Under the pieces are notes generated by a model. It worked only from the letters and a program-made list of their open reading frames with translations. It had not been told where the DNA came from and did not search any database. From assembly GCA_025506515.1 (NCBI GenBank), contig CM046457.1, forward strand, positions 36,590,231 through 36,654,230: a stretch of 64,000 nucleotides of DNA, read 5' to 3'. Each line of letters starts with the position of its first letter. The stretch's first letter is position 1. This DNA is from Flaveria trinervia (Eukaryota > Streptophyta > Magnoliopsida > Asterales > Asteraceae). Made by a program: the position numbers and the translations under genes. Below are positions 34,901 to 46,100 of the stretch, piece by piece.

Positions 34901-35219
34901 GTAATGAAATAACTAGAGTTAAATGAGTTTATCACTACAAGCTTGATGATCCATTCATAGATTTAGGAAATAATGATTCATCAAAAGACACATTCGGAGC
35001 TTCTTCCACAATGGTTTGTTGGGGAATGTAAATCCTAGATGATTTAGATGTTGAAGAATATCCATGAAAGAAACCATCATAGGCTTTCCCTGAAAATTTT
35101 CCCAATTGATCTTTTGTGTTTAAAACAGATACATGACATCCAAAAGCTATAAGATATCCTATGTAAAGTTTTCTTTTAAACAAAAGCTCATAAGGTGTTT
35201 CTTTTAAACAATCATCACA
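31967..35219 (-). pseudogene. pol of element E: integrase end, RT, RNase H, decayed
   Basis: From right to left: C-terminal integrase (34935-35219, KETPYELLFKR and FGCHVSVLNTKDQLGKF), an unusually long linker that is internally duplicated (33375-34850), and RT (about 32640-33310) with DEGIDYDENFAPVARIKGIRVL. The RT catalytic box reads YVHD instead of YVDD near 32909-32920. RNase H (32100-32610) has MIGSLMYLTANGPDIMF and STTEAEYIATSDGCSQVL. The stop is the TAA at 31967-31969. It is broken into at least eight frames. The upstream two thirds of integrase, protease and gag are lost at the junction with the gypsy-type LTR at 35220. Confidence 0.82.
33375..34850 (-). repeat. Tandem duplication of the integrase-RT linker in E
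   Basis: Two diverged copies offset by 736 bp (for example tgtttggaggaac at 33469 and 34205). Both contain the linker end with the NITVSLKD-like stretch and Ser/Thr-rich VDVPITP-type short repeats. The duplication is old, since the copies differ widely. Confidence 0.72.
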
Positions 35220-36361
35220 TGTAAAAAATAAAATACACATTTACATCTATAAAAAACATCCCAAATGGATGTCATCCCAAAAGCTGCCAAGTAGCTGCCC
35301 TATGCCATCCTCAGCAACAATTACCTGCCAACTAGAAAATACATAAAAGTCAGCATTGCTAAGTGAGTTCGAGTTTCGTAAAATAAAATACTTTACTTCT
35401 GTCTAAAATTGTCTTTTACGTTCATTCGCGATCATCCATCATACGTACAAATAGATAATTTATTATTATCTTCCGTCATCATTCATTATCTTCCATTCAA
35501 TGTACGCCATCATTATCATACACTTTCATTCATAATCTTCTTTACACATGTTTTGTACATTCGTCATCTTTCTTACTTACATTCTGGACCAATGCCATGA
35601 GCTATACCCCGGACATTATGCACCAAGCTGCTTACTAGGCTGAGGTCTATCAATAGACCCTAAATATTATGCACGAAGCTGACTCCAGTACCTAGGGCTA
35701 GATACAAGGATCCCATACATATAGTGAATCACAAAGGTTTGACCCAGTGTGATCCTTCCGTGGTAGCTAACCCGCACATAGTTGAGCTAACACACTTCAT
35801 TGAGTGTGAACCTCCATACATTGCATGCAAGGCTTTTCTTACATTCGTTCGTTCATTAATGCACGCATTCATTTTATATCACGTTCCACTTATTATTATC
35901 ATTAACTTCCACTTTAAGTTACATAATACTTTTCGTTCAATTCGTAATCATAACACGTAATTCGCTCAATAATACATAATAGGAACGCAAGAAAACACAA
36001 CATGAACATTCATTGCATCATGTAAACATAACATACCCTATCACACATCATCATAAACATCATGTATCATCAATTTGCATACACATACACATGCACAACA
36101 AGTACAAGTCATCATAGAACATGACCCACCCACCACGGGGCAGCGAGGGTTTGGGAGTGGCAGCCCCTGATAGTAGGGTCCTAGAGGCAACAACCCCTAG
36201 TAGGGTCCAAGGAGCAACACCCATGGCTGGGGTTGCACAATCAAGTCAACGTGAAATGTTTTTATTTTTACATATTTATATAGTGCATTTCCTTATAGAA
36301 AAATAGATCTTCCTGTTGAAAACACTTAAAGTCATGGTCATTTAAATTGTATATGTATTAT
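35220..36361 (-). mobile_element. G1: gypsy-type LTR segment, minus orientation, truncated
   Basis: Ends TTTTTTACA (minus) at 35220, inside element E's integrase. Its other end is cut at 36361 by G2. It is an inverted relative of 37320-37602 plus 50040-50310: shared landmarks include aggaagatc...tttttctata, the proline-codon-like ccccagcc region, and gatgatgtgtgat. TGTAACACC starts are typical of plant Ty3/gypsy LTRs; that assignment is from the terminal sequence only. No coding domains are seen. Confidence 0.65.
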
Positions 36362-36510
36362 TGTAACACCCGAAATACAGTTAAAATGAGCCACTTAATA
36401 ATAATAGGCTTAGCGGGGCTTATTTAATAAAATACGTGGGTAATGGAGTATGGATCGAGTAGACCTTGTGGGTTATGTGTTTGGAGAGTTTAAGGTCCCT
36501 AGAGCGCCCG

Positions 36511-36520
36511 ATATATATAA
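36511..36520 (+). promoter_or_regulatory. TATA box of G2
   Basis: ATATATATAA, about 150 bp inside the LTR start, followed by a GA-rich leader. Confidence 0.6.
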
Positions 36521-37597
36521 ACCGCTCAGCATGAGCATCTCTCATTTGAAACACAACACCCAATTTCGAGAGAGAGAGAGATAGAGTAGAGAGAGAAAGT
36601 GGAGAAGAGGTGAAGATTTAAGGCTCGGTTAATCACGAGATTGAAGATAGGTGTTTGTGGGCATCCAGACAACAAGAAAACACCAAGAATCCATGTAAGA
36701 AACATCGATTAATCATTCCTTTTGATGTAAACCCGGATTCTAGGGCTTTGAGTTTTGAAAATGGTAAAGATTCCCCAAAACTCACGTTTTTCTGCAAGAA
36801 AATACGTAAGAAGCTTAGATATAGCTTATTGGGTGATAAACCAAGATTTTGGATGAAAAAGATTGAAGTTTTGGGTCAAAAATAGGTTGGTTCATAAATT
36901 TTAGTCCGTTGTGCGAAATTACAGGTTCATCCAGCGATATTGCATAGTCGTCTAGCAAAAATATGAAAGCTTCCCACGGAACTATACTTTCACTGGTAAT
37001 TTCGCATACATGGTTATCAAACAAAACTTGGGCGAAACTGGCAACAAAGATGCCAGCAAAACTGCCAGTGAAGATGCCAGCAAAACTACCAGCGAAGATG
37101 CCAGCGAAACTAGCAGCGAAACTGCTGATCTGGTAGCGAAATTAGCTGAAAAGTTAGGTAGAAAATAACTCATTAGAGTGTTAACTTATATGCAAGTCTT
37201 GTAGTGCAACCCTTACTTTGAAAGCTTAATTGAGAAGCTACTCATCGAGCACAAGTGAGTTCTAGATCCCCTATTCTAAAGGTTTTAAACATGTTTGGGG
37301 CTGGAAATGCATACTAAATATACGTTTTAGATGACCAAGATTTTAAGAGTTTTTAATAGGAAGATCAATTTTTCTATAATGAAATATTCTATTCAAAGGT
37401 GTTAAAATAAAAAAATTTCACGCTGACTTGGCAGCACGACCCCAGCCAGGCGAGTTGCCCCTTAGACCCCACTACGAGCTGCTGCCCCTAAGACCCCGCT
37501 GTCAAGGCTGCCGCCTCGGAACCCCTGCTGTTCCGCGGAGGGTCGGGTAAGTCCTATGATGTATTGTTCTTGCTGTGCATGTGCATGTGTATGTGAA

Positions 37598-37602
37598 TGG
37601 AT
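37598..37602. repeat. Target site duplication of element B (left copy)
   Basis: TGGAT at 37598-37602 and again at 50035-50039, directly outside both LTRs. Confidence 0.92.
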
Positions 37603-38471
37603 TGACAGGATCAGCGATCACAAGTTTGATGTATTAGAGTTCAAAGCAGCGGAATAATAACAGGAATTAGACAATTGTAGCAAGAAATCGATACTTGTAT
37701 GCATTAAGAGCACATACGGTTATAGTGAGAGAATATATTTTGATTCAAGGAATGTTTATAGATATGGAATATTTCTCGTCAAATCATTCAAATCATTCAA
37801 TTATTACAATACGTTGACACTCCTTATATAGAGTGCAACAACCACTGCTGTTATCACGGAAAGTGACACCTGGCAGATCTATTACAAAAATAACTAAATC
37901 TTAACAAACTACTGAAATGTTCACAACTACCGAGAACATATCAGAGTGTTAAGTACAGAATATAAAACTACTGATTAGAAACTACTGAAACTACAACGAC
38001 TCAAGAACAAGCTCTTCAGTCGTTTTACAAAACTACTGAAACTAGAAATATAAAACTACTGAAGAAGTACTCTTCAACAGTTGTGACAAACTACTGACGC
38101 TTCGGTACTTGATCTTCAGACTTTGACCTTCAGATGTTTCATCAGCTCATGACTTCAGTAGATATCATCAGCTGATGTCTTCAGTCTTTGTCTTCAGACT
38201 TTGTACATCAGTTGTTGATCTTCAGCACTTGTAAACTCTTCAGCTGTTGTACTTCAGTACTTTGGTCTTTCAGCTTCAGCACTTGTGTTCTTCAGCTGTT
38301 GTACTTCAGCACTTTAGTTCTTCAGCTGTTGAAGTCTTCAACACTTGATCTTCAGCTGTTGAAGTCTTCAGCACTTGTCAAACTGCTGATGAGGCTTTCA
38401 GCAGTTGTTGTGATACCATGTGGGACTTAGAGGTTTTCTGATATTGGCTCATTGGTTCATTTGGTCCAACA
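37603..38471 (-). repeat. Element B 3' LTR
   Basis: 869 bp, from TGACAGGATCAG to GGTCCAACA. The TATA box CTATATAAGG (minus) is at 37823-37832. The U3 holds CTTCAGCTGTTG, CTTCAGCACTT and AACTACTGAA repeats (about 37900-38400). The TGACGTC element of A and C is absent here. Confidence 0.93.
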
Positions 38472-38482
38472 AACTCCCCCTG
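38472..38482 (-). other. Polypurine tract of element B
   Basis: Minus-strand AGGGGGAGTT adjoining the 3' LTR, with the same following bases as in A and C. Confidence 0.88.
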
Positions 38483-38523
38483 AACCAATGCAGCCAAAAC
38501 CTCTAAATAATTTGTTATCCCAC

Positions 38524-41500
38524 TTATTGTTGGCAAAATGTTGGTCTTTTTCCTTCTTGATTAGTAGAGAAGATGACCCATATAAGCACTGGCCTGGAAA
38601 TGAGTCTCTGATGATTTGGTTGGCAAAGTATGAATGGGAACTCTATATTGGGGACTTGGACACTGAGCTGTTCCCCCATCCATGAGACTCACTTCCCTAT
38701 GATGAGTCTATACGACTCTCATGTGTAGGCCTCAAGGAAGGTGATTTGTTCCTCCATGGTTAGCTCTTCAGCACCTTCTTCAAACAATGATTCAGGCCCA
38801 TAATACTCAGACATGTATTTGGCCTGTTTCCCATTGTTTAGCTCCACAGTTGTTATTATTCTGTAAGCAAACTCATCCGGATGATTACCCTCTAGGAACA
38901 ACTGGAGCTCATTTTTCCTGACTTCCTCAAGCCTCTTGTAAACTAACCCCTTTTTCACTATTTTGTTTTCCAGCATCTTCTGAGGGTTAGCTTAGCTTTG
39001 TAAGCTTTCTTGAAGTCCTCTAGGATTTCCCAGGGTGAAACTACAAAGACCCGAGAGATCACTTCATCTACGATCTTTTTCACCTGGCCAATGTATCTCT
39101 GAGGTATGTTTTTCTTATGAATTCTGTGAGAGACCCTGGGATCAGGCCAAATCCTCACTCTTTCCTTTTGATATTGAAAGGTATGCCTGAGAGTCTAAAG
39201 TCTGAGGGCTTGCTTCTTCATATTGATGATAGAAGATGTGGCTGCATAAGCTTTGTCAACTCTCTTCAGCAATTCCTCATCATGCTGTTATGAAGCTCTT
39301 CTTCTTCTAGCTTCACTTTAACCATTTGTCTTTGGAATTCAGGAGTAATTGCTGAGGAGTGACTTGTGGCCTTAGGCAACTGAATCACAGCTGAGAGTGG
39401 CAGCCTATCTTCATCATCTTCTTCATCGTCTTCTAGCCTCAATACCCTTCTCTTCTTCTTCAAGGGTATATCATCGGCTATGGATTTTGAGGGTAAGGGA
39501 GTTGGTTTGAAGGAAGAGGATGTTTGGATTTTGGCTTAGAGATTGGTTGGGAGATTTGAGGGGTAGGCTGTGTTTGAGTGGGTGGAAGGAAGGTTGATCC
39601 AGCATCTTTGTAGTAAGTTTCGCCTTTGTGAGTTTAGCCATCTCCAACCTTTTACCAGCCCCAGCCTCATCAAGGGCTTCCACAATAATCCCCTTGTTGA
39701 ATTGCTCAGACAGACAGATTCTGGTGGATAGCCAGAATACTGTCCCTGGTCCATGCGCGAATCTCCATTAAAGATCTTCCTAAAATTTTGCAATGAAGCG
39801 GATCATGATCTCCAATCTCTCTTTTCAAGAGCATCATACCCAGCCCATCGGGTTTGTATCTCTTGCACTTCCAACCTTCTCATCTCACTATCCAATGTGG
39901 CTGTATCAAACCCTTGCCTGAAGAGTTGTTCAATTATTTATCCATGGATGGGTTGTGTGTAGTGTCAGCTTCTTTTACCAGCTCTTCCAAGGATTTGTCT
40001 TCAGTAGGTTGATCCTCAGCACTTTTCTTGCGCTTGTAAGTGAGCAGTGGTTGCTTTTCTTTCTCCTCCTCTTGGGCTTGCTTCTCTTCCTTCTTTTCCT
40101 CTGTTCTTTTCCTCTTCTTTTCTTTCACTGCAGTACTCTCCCCCTTTTTGGATGCATTGGAGGAAGGGGTTGTACCGCAGAAAGTGTCGTTTGCACAGCA
40201 GCATCAATCAAGGGTTGTAAAGTTGAGGAAAGCCTCTCATCAATGGCTTTAGTCACAATAGCAGTGATTATGGGTGTGATGAGAGGGAGGGAATTTTGAA
40301 GTACAGCACCTATTTGCTCAGGAGGGTTCTGTTCCTGAGAAATAGGGCCTGAAGCAGAGGCAGGTGGTTGAGTTTGGAGTGGCTCAATGTTTGGGGAACC
40401 TTCAACTGAAGGTGCTATCTGTGGGTTGGTTGAGGCAGATGGTCTTTCTCCTTGTGAAAGTTGGTCAAGTAGGTTTTGAAGCCTACTGACTTTCTCTTCA
40501 AGGATTGTGTTCTGGGCAAGAACATCGTAGAAAAAGCCCAGGTCATCATCAGCCGAAGCTGAATCATCTGACCTCCTGCTTAGAGCAGGATTTACATGCA
40601 CTGGGTGTAGACCAGTTGTTGCATGTGCCCTTGTGCTTGGTATTGGGGACTTCCAGCCTCAAGACAATGTCCATCATCAGCTGTTGCCTCTAGTGAGGTC
40701 TTAGCAATGTTACCAGCCTCATTCTGATCATGTGCTCATTCAAAAGAGGTGGCAGCCTCACTAGATATTCTAAGCTCCTTATCTACACCAGGAGATAGAA
40801 GTGGTAACCCCTGTGCTGTGGGTTCTCAAGTGCACTGTGTTCCTCCCCCTCAATTGTAGAGGCGTTCCCAGTAGTAAGTGGTTTCTGGGGAGGGGTGAGG
40901 AGTGCAGTTGAGTCAGCACTTGTGCAACTATTAAAGTTGGGCTGTGAGGGGCGGTTGTATGGGGTGAAGGGATAGAAGCAGTCTGCACCTGGGGGGTTGG
41001 TGCTCTTCAATGGCAATCTCCTCAAGTGAGGAAGATCCCAGACATGTAGGTACCCCTTGTGTGGTTGCTGCAGGCTCCTGTTGAGAGGAAGCCTGAGCGG
41101 CTATGGCTGGAAGAGTCATTGTATCCACTAGGGGGTTTGGACTAGTGGATATATCCTGCGTTTGTGTTGCAGGGGCATCCTCAGGGGACTCAATTCCCTG
41201 AGTAGCCGTTTTGGGTTTCTTTTTGGTGGGTATGGTGGGGACTTTTGTTTTGGAGGTGGTGGCTGTGGGTTCCAGCTGCGTGGTTTTCGCAGCTTGGCAG
41301 CCAATTTGAGTGTCTAGTCAGAGTTGTGCCGGGAGTATACTTCCGGCAGAACAGCCGTAGCAGGGACCCAAGCCAACAAGTCCCTCAACATTAAGCTGGT
41401 TTATAATGATGGCCATTATGAACCGTGGATATAGTATCCAACGGTTAACAGTTAGTTTTTGAGCCATATCTTGAGCTCCGAAAAACATTATTCTGAAAAG

Positions 41501-42015
41501 TTTAACGGTTGTTGCTCAAGAATAGAATACATTACCTGCTGCCACTTTGACGACATTTGATCCCAAGACGACGTCTTAGGAGCCAAACATACATTCACCA
41601 TGTGAAAAATTAGACGTTCGGCGTCATGGAAGTGTTTCTTCATGATAGTGGAGGCACTGAGATTGCCTTGATATCCATGTTGGGCAAAGGATAGATCTGT
41701 GGTGCCCTTCGGATATCCAGCAGGAGAAATAGCATCATCCAGATGAAGAATTTGGCGGATTATTGCAGGAGTGATGACTACTTCTTTGTTGTTACGACCG
41801 ACTGGAGAGATGGTGTGTTGTTCTCCCCAGTGGTAATAGTAACATTCATCCAAAACTGTTGGAGGGATTCGGCATGTAGTATGGGATTCAGAAGAAATGC
41901 CGTTTTGTATTGGATTGAACCATAAGATCGATAGCAGTATCAACTTAGCCCAGACAGGCGATTTAGTAAGGTAGGCAACACAGTTGTGTCGCGGTTTAAT
42001 TTGCATGGACGCCAT
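38524..42015 (-). pseudogene. ORF3 of element B, broken
   Basis: Starts at the ATG at 42015 (MASMQIKPRHNCVAYL) and ends at a TAA at 38524-38526. The N-terminal domain (41488-42015) has FIRST-block motifs CVAYLTKSPVWAK, LDDA, CLAPKTSSWDQMS and LNFSE. The central part (about 40125-41130) is Pro/Ser/Thr-rich, with a helical stretch (FFYDVLAQN, NSLPLITPIITAIVTKAIDERLS). Then comes a Lys/Glu-rich segment (39934-40128) and the C-terminal helical domain (38719-39800, ending FEEGAEELTMEEQITFLEAYT). At least six frame breaks. The internal polypurine-like tract lies at 40137-40149. It is close in sequence to C, especially in the C-terminal third. Confidence 0.7.
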
Positions 42016-42767
42016 TGAGAAGATAAAAGTTTTGGGAGGAATGTTAGGTTTGAAGATGAAGCATTGAAGGATTAGGTTAGGGATATATATAGGGTACGGG
42101 TAAGAAAACGACTGAAGGGGTGTTAGTCATCAGTAGTTTTAAACGACTGTTGACATGGTATTATCCTTTCAGACGTTGAAACAGCTGAAGTCGTGTGTTA
42201 GGCATCAGAAGTTAGAAAACTACTAAAGACCGTGGTTTTGACTTCAGATGATTGAAACAACTGAGGACTTGGTGTTTGTCATCAGTAGTTGTGAAACTAC
42301 TTAAGACAGTGGTTTTGCCATCAGCTGTTAAACAACTGAAGACTTGGTATTAGTCATCAGTAGTTAGAAAACTACTGATGACATGGTATTGCTTCAGTTG
42401 TTTAGAATGAAACAGCAGTTGTACAAACGACTGAAGAGAAATTTCTCATCAGCTGTTTTCGTCAATTCTTAGCTTTTCAGCTATTTCATATTGTCCTCAA
42501 CACATTCATCAGCCTTTTGGCGGATTTCAGTTGTTTCATAGGACATCAGTACTTATCTGTTTTTACTAATTTCAGTACTTGTAACTGCATCAGTAGTTGT
42601 AACTACATCAGTAATTTAGAACAGATGAAGTACTTCAGTACTTATGAGACATTTAGCCTTCAGTAGTTATAAAAACTGCTGAGGGTAAAAGAAGTCATCA
42701 GTACTTATATGTGACATGGTACCAATGATCATCAGTACTTAATACTAAGATCATCAGTAGTTGTCAC
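42016..42767 (-). promoter_or_regulatory. pol-ORF3 spacer of B with hairpin repeats and TATA box
   Basis: 752 bp non-coding. Multiple CAGTAGTT/AACTACTG pairs (for example around 42282-42302 and 42357-42382) and related CTGAAGAC units. Minus-strand TATATATA at 42083-42091 lies 68 bp upstream of the ORF3 ATG. Same plan as in A and C. Confidence 0.55.
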
Positions 42768-45700
42768 TTATTCTAGCTGCAGCATACCAAGCCTTAACAC
42801 CAGGTTTTGGAAAGTTGAACTATCCAAAGGTTTAGTAAAAATGTCTGCAAGCTCATCAGCACTAGGCACAAACTTAGGATCAATCAGACCTTTTTCAAAA
42901 CAATCCCTTATAAAATGATGTCTGATCTCTATATGTTTGGTCCTAGAGTGCTGGACTGGATTTTTGACAATACACAGAGCTGAAGCACTATCCGTTAACA
43001 ATGGAGTCTTAGTCTCTGTAATGCCATAATCCAGAAGTTGGTTCTGAAGCCAGAGTACCTGAGAGGTGCAACTTGCAGCAGCAATGTACTCTGCTTCAGC
43101 AGTTGATGTAGCAACTGAGGTCTGTTTCTTGCTCTGCCAAGAAATCAAGCAGTTGCCTAGGAATTGACATCCACCAGAAGTTGATTTCCTGGTCAACTTA
43201 CACCTGCATAGTCACTGTCAGAAAAAGCAAGTAATTTACCAGAATGTCCAGTAGAATACCATAAACCTAGAGATGGAGTGCCTTGCAGATATCTAAAGAT
43301 CCTCTTGACTGCAATCAGATGAGACTCTTTAGGTGCAGCCTGAAATCTAGCACAAACACATGTAGCAAACATAATATCTGGTCTAGAAGCTGTTAAATAC
43401 ATCAAGGACCCAATCATACAACTGTAAAGTGTTTCATCAACCACTTTACCTTTCTGATCTGTATCCAGTTGTGTCGTACTGCACATGGGGGTAGAACAAG
43501 GCTTACAGTTTTGTAAATCAAACTTTTGCAAAAGATCTTTGTGTATTTGCACTGATGAATGAAAATTCCATCAGCCTTTTGTTTGATTTGCAACCCCAGA
43601 AAGAACTGTAACTCTCCCATGGCACTCATTTCAAACTTCTGTTGCATCAACTTTGTAAAGGCATCACACAACTTTGGATCAGAGGATGCAAAAATGATAC
43701 CATCTACATAAATTTGAACAAGTAGATTATGCTGCCCAGCTTTCTTAATGAATAAAGTCTTATCTATGGAGCCTCTAGTGAAATTATTTTCCAGAAGAAA
43801 GTTTGATAATGTCTCATACTAGGCTCTAGGAGCTTGTTTTAACCCATAAAGAGCCTTATCAAGCTTATACACCCAATTAGGATGTTTATTGTCCTCAAAT
43901 CCTGGAGGTTGACATACATAAACCTCTTCTTTAATTTTTCCATACAAAAATGCACTTTTGACATCCATTTGAAAAACTTTAAGGTTTTGATAAGCAGCAT
44001 AACCTAAAACAATCGAATTGCTTCCAGTCTGGCTACAGGGGCAAAGGTTTCATCATAATCAATACCTTCTTCTTGTGCAAACCCCTGAACAACCAGTCTG
44101 GCTTTGTTCTTAACAATAAGCCCATTTTCATCAGATTTGTTCCCAAACACCCATTTAGTGCCTATTGCACACTTACCTGGAGGTAGAGGAACCAGTTCCC
44201 ACACTTGCTGTTTCTTGAACTGAAGAAGCTCAAGCTGCATGGCATCAACCCATCCATTGTCCTTTAAAGCAATGTGATAATTCTTTGGCTCTTGCTGACT
44301 GATGAAGAGAGCATAGAAGCAGAAATTTGACAATTGACTTCTTGTTGATACTCCAGCAGTGATATCACCAATGATTTGAGACATAGGGTGATTCTTCAGA
44401 TCTTGATACACAATGAGATCTGTGCAAGTGTTTGTAGCAGGCTCAGCAGTAACAGATGGTGATGGTGAATCATTTCCTTGAAACCAATCAGTGGATGGTA
44501 AATCAAAGGAAGTTGAATTCGAAGAGATCTCATCAGCATTTGTTGTGGATGGTGCTACTGGAGCTACAGGAACATCAAGTCTAGCTGAATCAGGCAGTTG
44601 ATCACTAAACCTGAAGAGGTGAGTACGGCAATCATCATCATCATCAGCACCAGCAGTACCACCAAGTGGTGAACTGTTGACAGGAGCAACAGCAAGAGTT
44701 TGATAAGGAACATATTGCAGTATGTCCAAATCAAATAACTCCACAGGGCTTTGTGGAATCTTGTCCTTTGGAGATTCATTGAACTTAACATGTAGGGTTT
44801 CTTCAACCGTCTTTGTTCTGCGGTTGAAGACTCTGTATGCCTTGCAAGTAGATGAATAACCAACAAAATACCCTGCATCCACCTTAGGATCAAATTTATG
44901 GAGTTGATCCTTTGTGTTGTGAAAAAAACAGGGACACCCAAATGCTTTGAAAAATGAAATCAGAGGAGCCAAATGATGGAGGACTTCATATGGAGTCTTC
45001 ATCAACCTCTGATTTACTAAAACTCTATTTTGCACATAGCAAGCTGTGTTGACAGCTTCAGCCCAAAAGTTCAGTGGCAAACCAGAGTCAGCCAGCATGG
45101 ACCTTGCAGCTTCAATGAGGGTCCTGTTCTTTCTCTCCACTACTCCATTTTGTTCTGGAGTCCTTGGAATGCTAAACTGCCTTTTGATTCCCTTTGAAAG
45201 ATAGAAGTCATCAAGTGTATGATTTCTGAATTCAGTTCCATTGTCACTCCTAATACACTTGACTGGATGGGAATACTGCTTCTCAATATACAACACAAAG
45301 TGAATAGTCTTCTGAGCAACCTCATCCTTTGAATGTAGGAAGAAAGTCCATACAAATCTGGAGTAATCATCCACAATTACCACACAGTATTTCTTCTTTG
45401 CCATGCTCATTACTCTCACAGGACCAAATAGAATCATATGCAGTAATTGCAAGAAGGCAGTGGACTTAGGCACTTCAATAGGAGGGAATGAGACTTTGTG
45501 TTGTTTTCCTTTTAAACAAGCAGTGCAGGTTTCATCACAGTGGAACTCCTTTATTGGTAAGCCTCTGACTAAACTATTGTGGGTAAGCTGATTCATGTTT
45601 TTGAAATTAACATGACCAAGCCTTCTGTGCCACAGTTTAGATTCTTGAGAAGAGGCTTTGGAAAATAGGCAAGGATTGCCTCTTAGATCTATTTTCTTGG

Positions 45701-46100
45701 AAAGATCAAAGGCATACACTCTTCCTGTCCTGTTGGCTTTCAGGAGAGTGTGATCATCCAACACCTTATCAATCAAATGCAGAACTTTGGATGACAGAAT
45801 CCTATAGTTCTGACTGGTGAAAAGAGCAACATGGCCTTTATCACATATTTGACTGACACTCAAGAGATTGTACTTGAGATTTTCCACATGATTAACATCA
45901 TCAAACTTGATTCTCCATTGGAGACAAAGCCATTTCCAATGATGTAACCCCTAGCATCATTGCCAAAAGAAACAAATCCCTTCTTTCCTTGAGAGTAGTC
46001 ATGAAGAAGAGAGCTGTTCCCAGTCATGCGCATAGATCCCCTACTGTCTACATACCAGAGGCTACTTTGGCATGTTGGAGAACCCTGCAAAAATAAACAA
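42768..46100 (-). pseudogene. pol of element B: protease, integrase, RT, RNase H
   Basis: The largest open piece (44004-45887, 627 residues) spans late protease, GAG_pre-integrase, an HHCC finger (WHRRLGHVN to CTACLKGK), integrase with IRSDNGTEF and [13 protein letters not shown], the linker, and the RT start [23 protein letters not shown] and RNase H continue in other frames (43193-43980; 42768-43196 with SKKQTSVATSTAEAEYIAAA). Inactivating changes: protease VDSRG (46037-46048) for DSGG, the first integrase Asp replaced (LLHMILFGP, about 45430), RT box YVDG at 43699-43710, and a stop in the conserved APRAWY motif near 43823. The stop codon of pol is at 42768-42770. Confidence 0.9.

Larger units (their letters stand above)
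30580..35219 (-). mobile_element. Element E: degraded family 3 copia
   Basis: Minus-strand copia remnant: probable 3' LTR (30580-30943), polypurine tract, 1-kb 3' non-coding region and a pol truncated within integrase at 35219 by a gypsy-type LTR. Gag, protease and the 5' LTR are missing from the window. Sequence decay is clearly greater than in A-D, so it is one of the oldest layers. Confidence 0.7.
36362..37602 (+). mobile_element. G2: gypsy-type LTR, plus orientation, first part
   Basis: Starts TGTAACACCCG and carries a plus-strand TATA box (36511-36520) followed by a GA-rich stretch (36568-36600), the layout of an LTR promoter and leader. It contains a run of related aagatgccagc(g/a)aaac units (37046-37120). 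It is interrupted by element B at TGGAT and continues at 50040. No gag or pol is visible. Confidence 0.65.

Noticed and set aside
36121..36306. Plus-strand 61-codon frame with GC-rich start
   Set aside because: Lies in the inverted gypsy-type LTR G1; the homologous part of G2 does not keep the frame.
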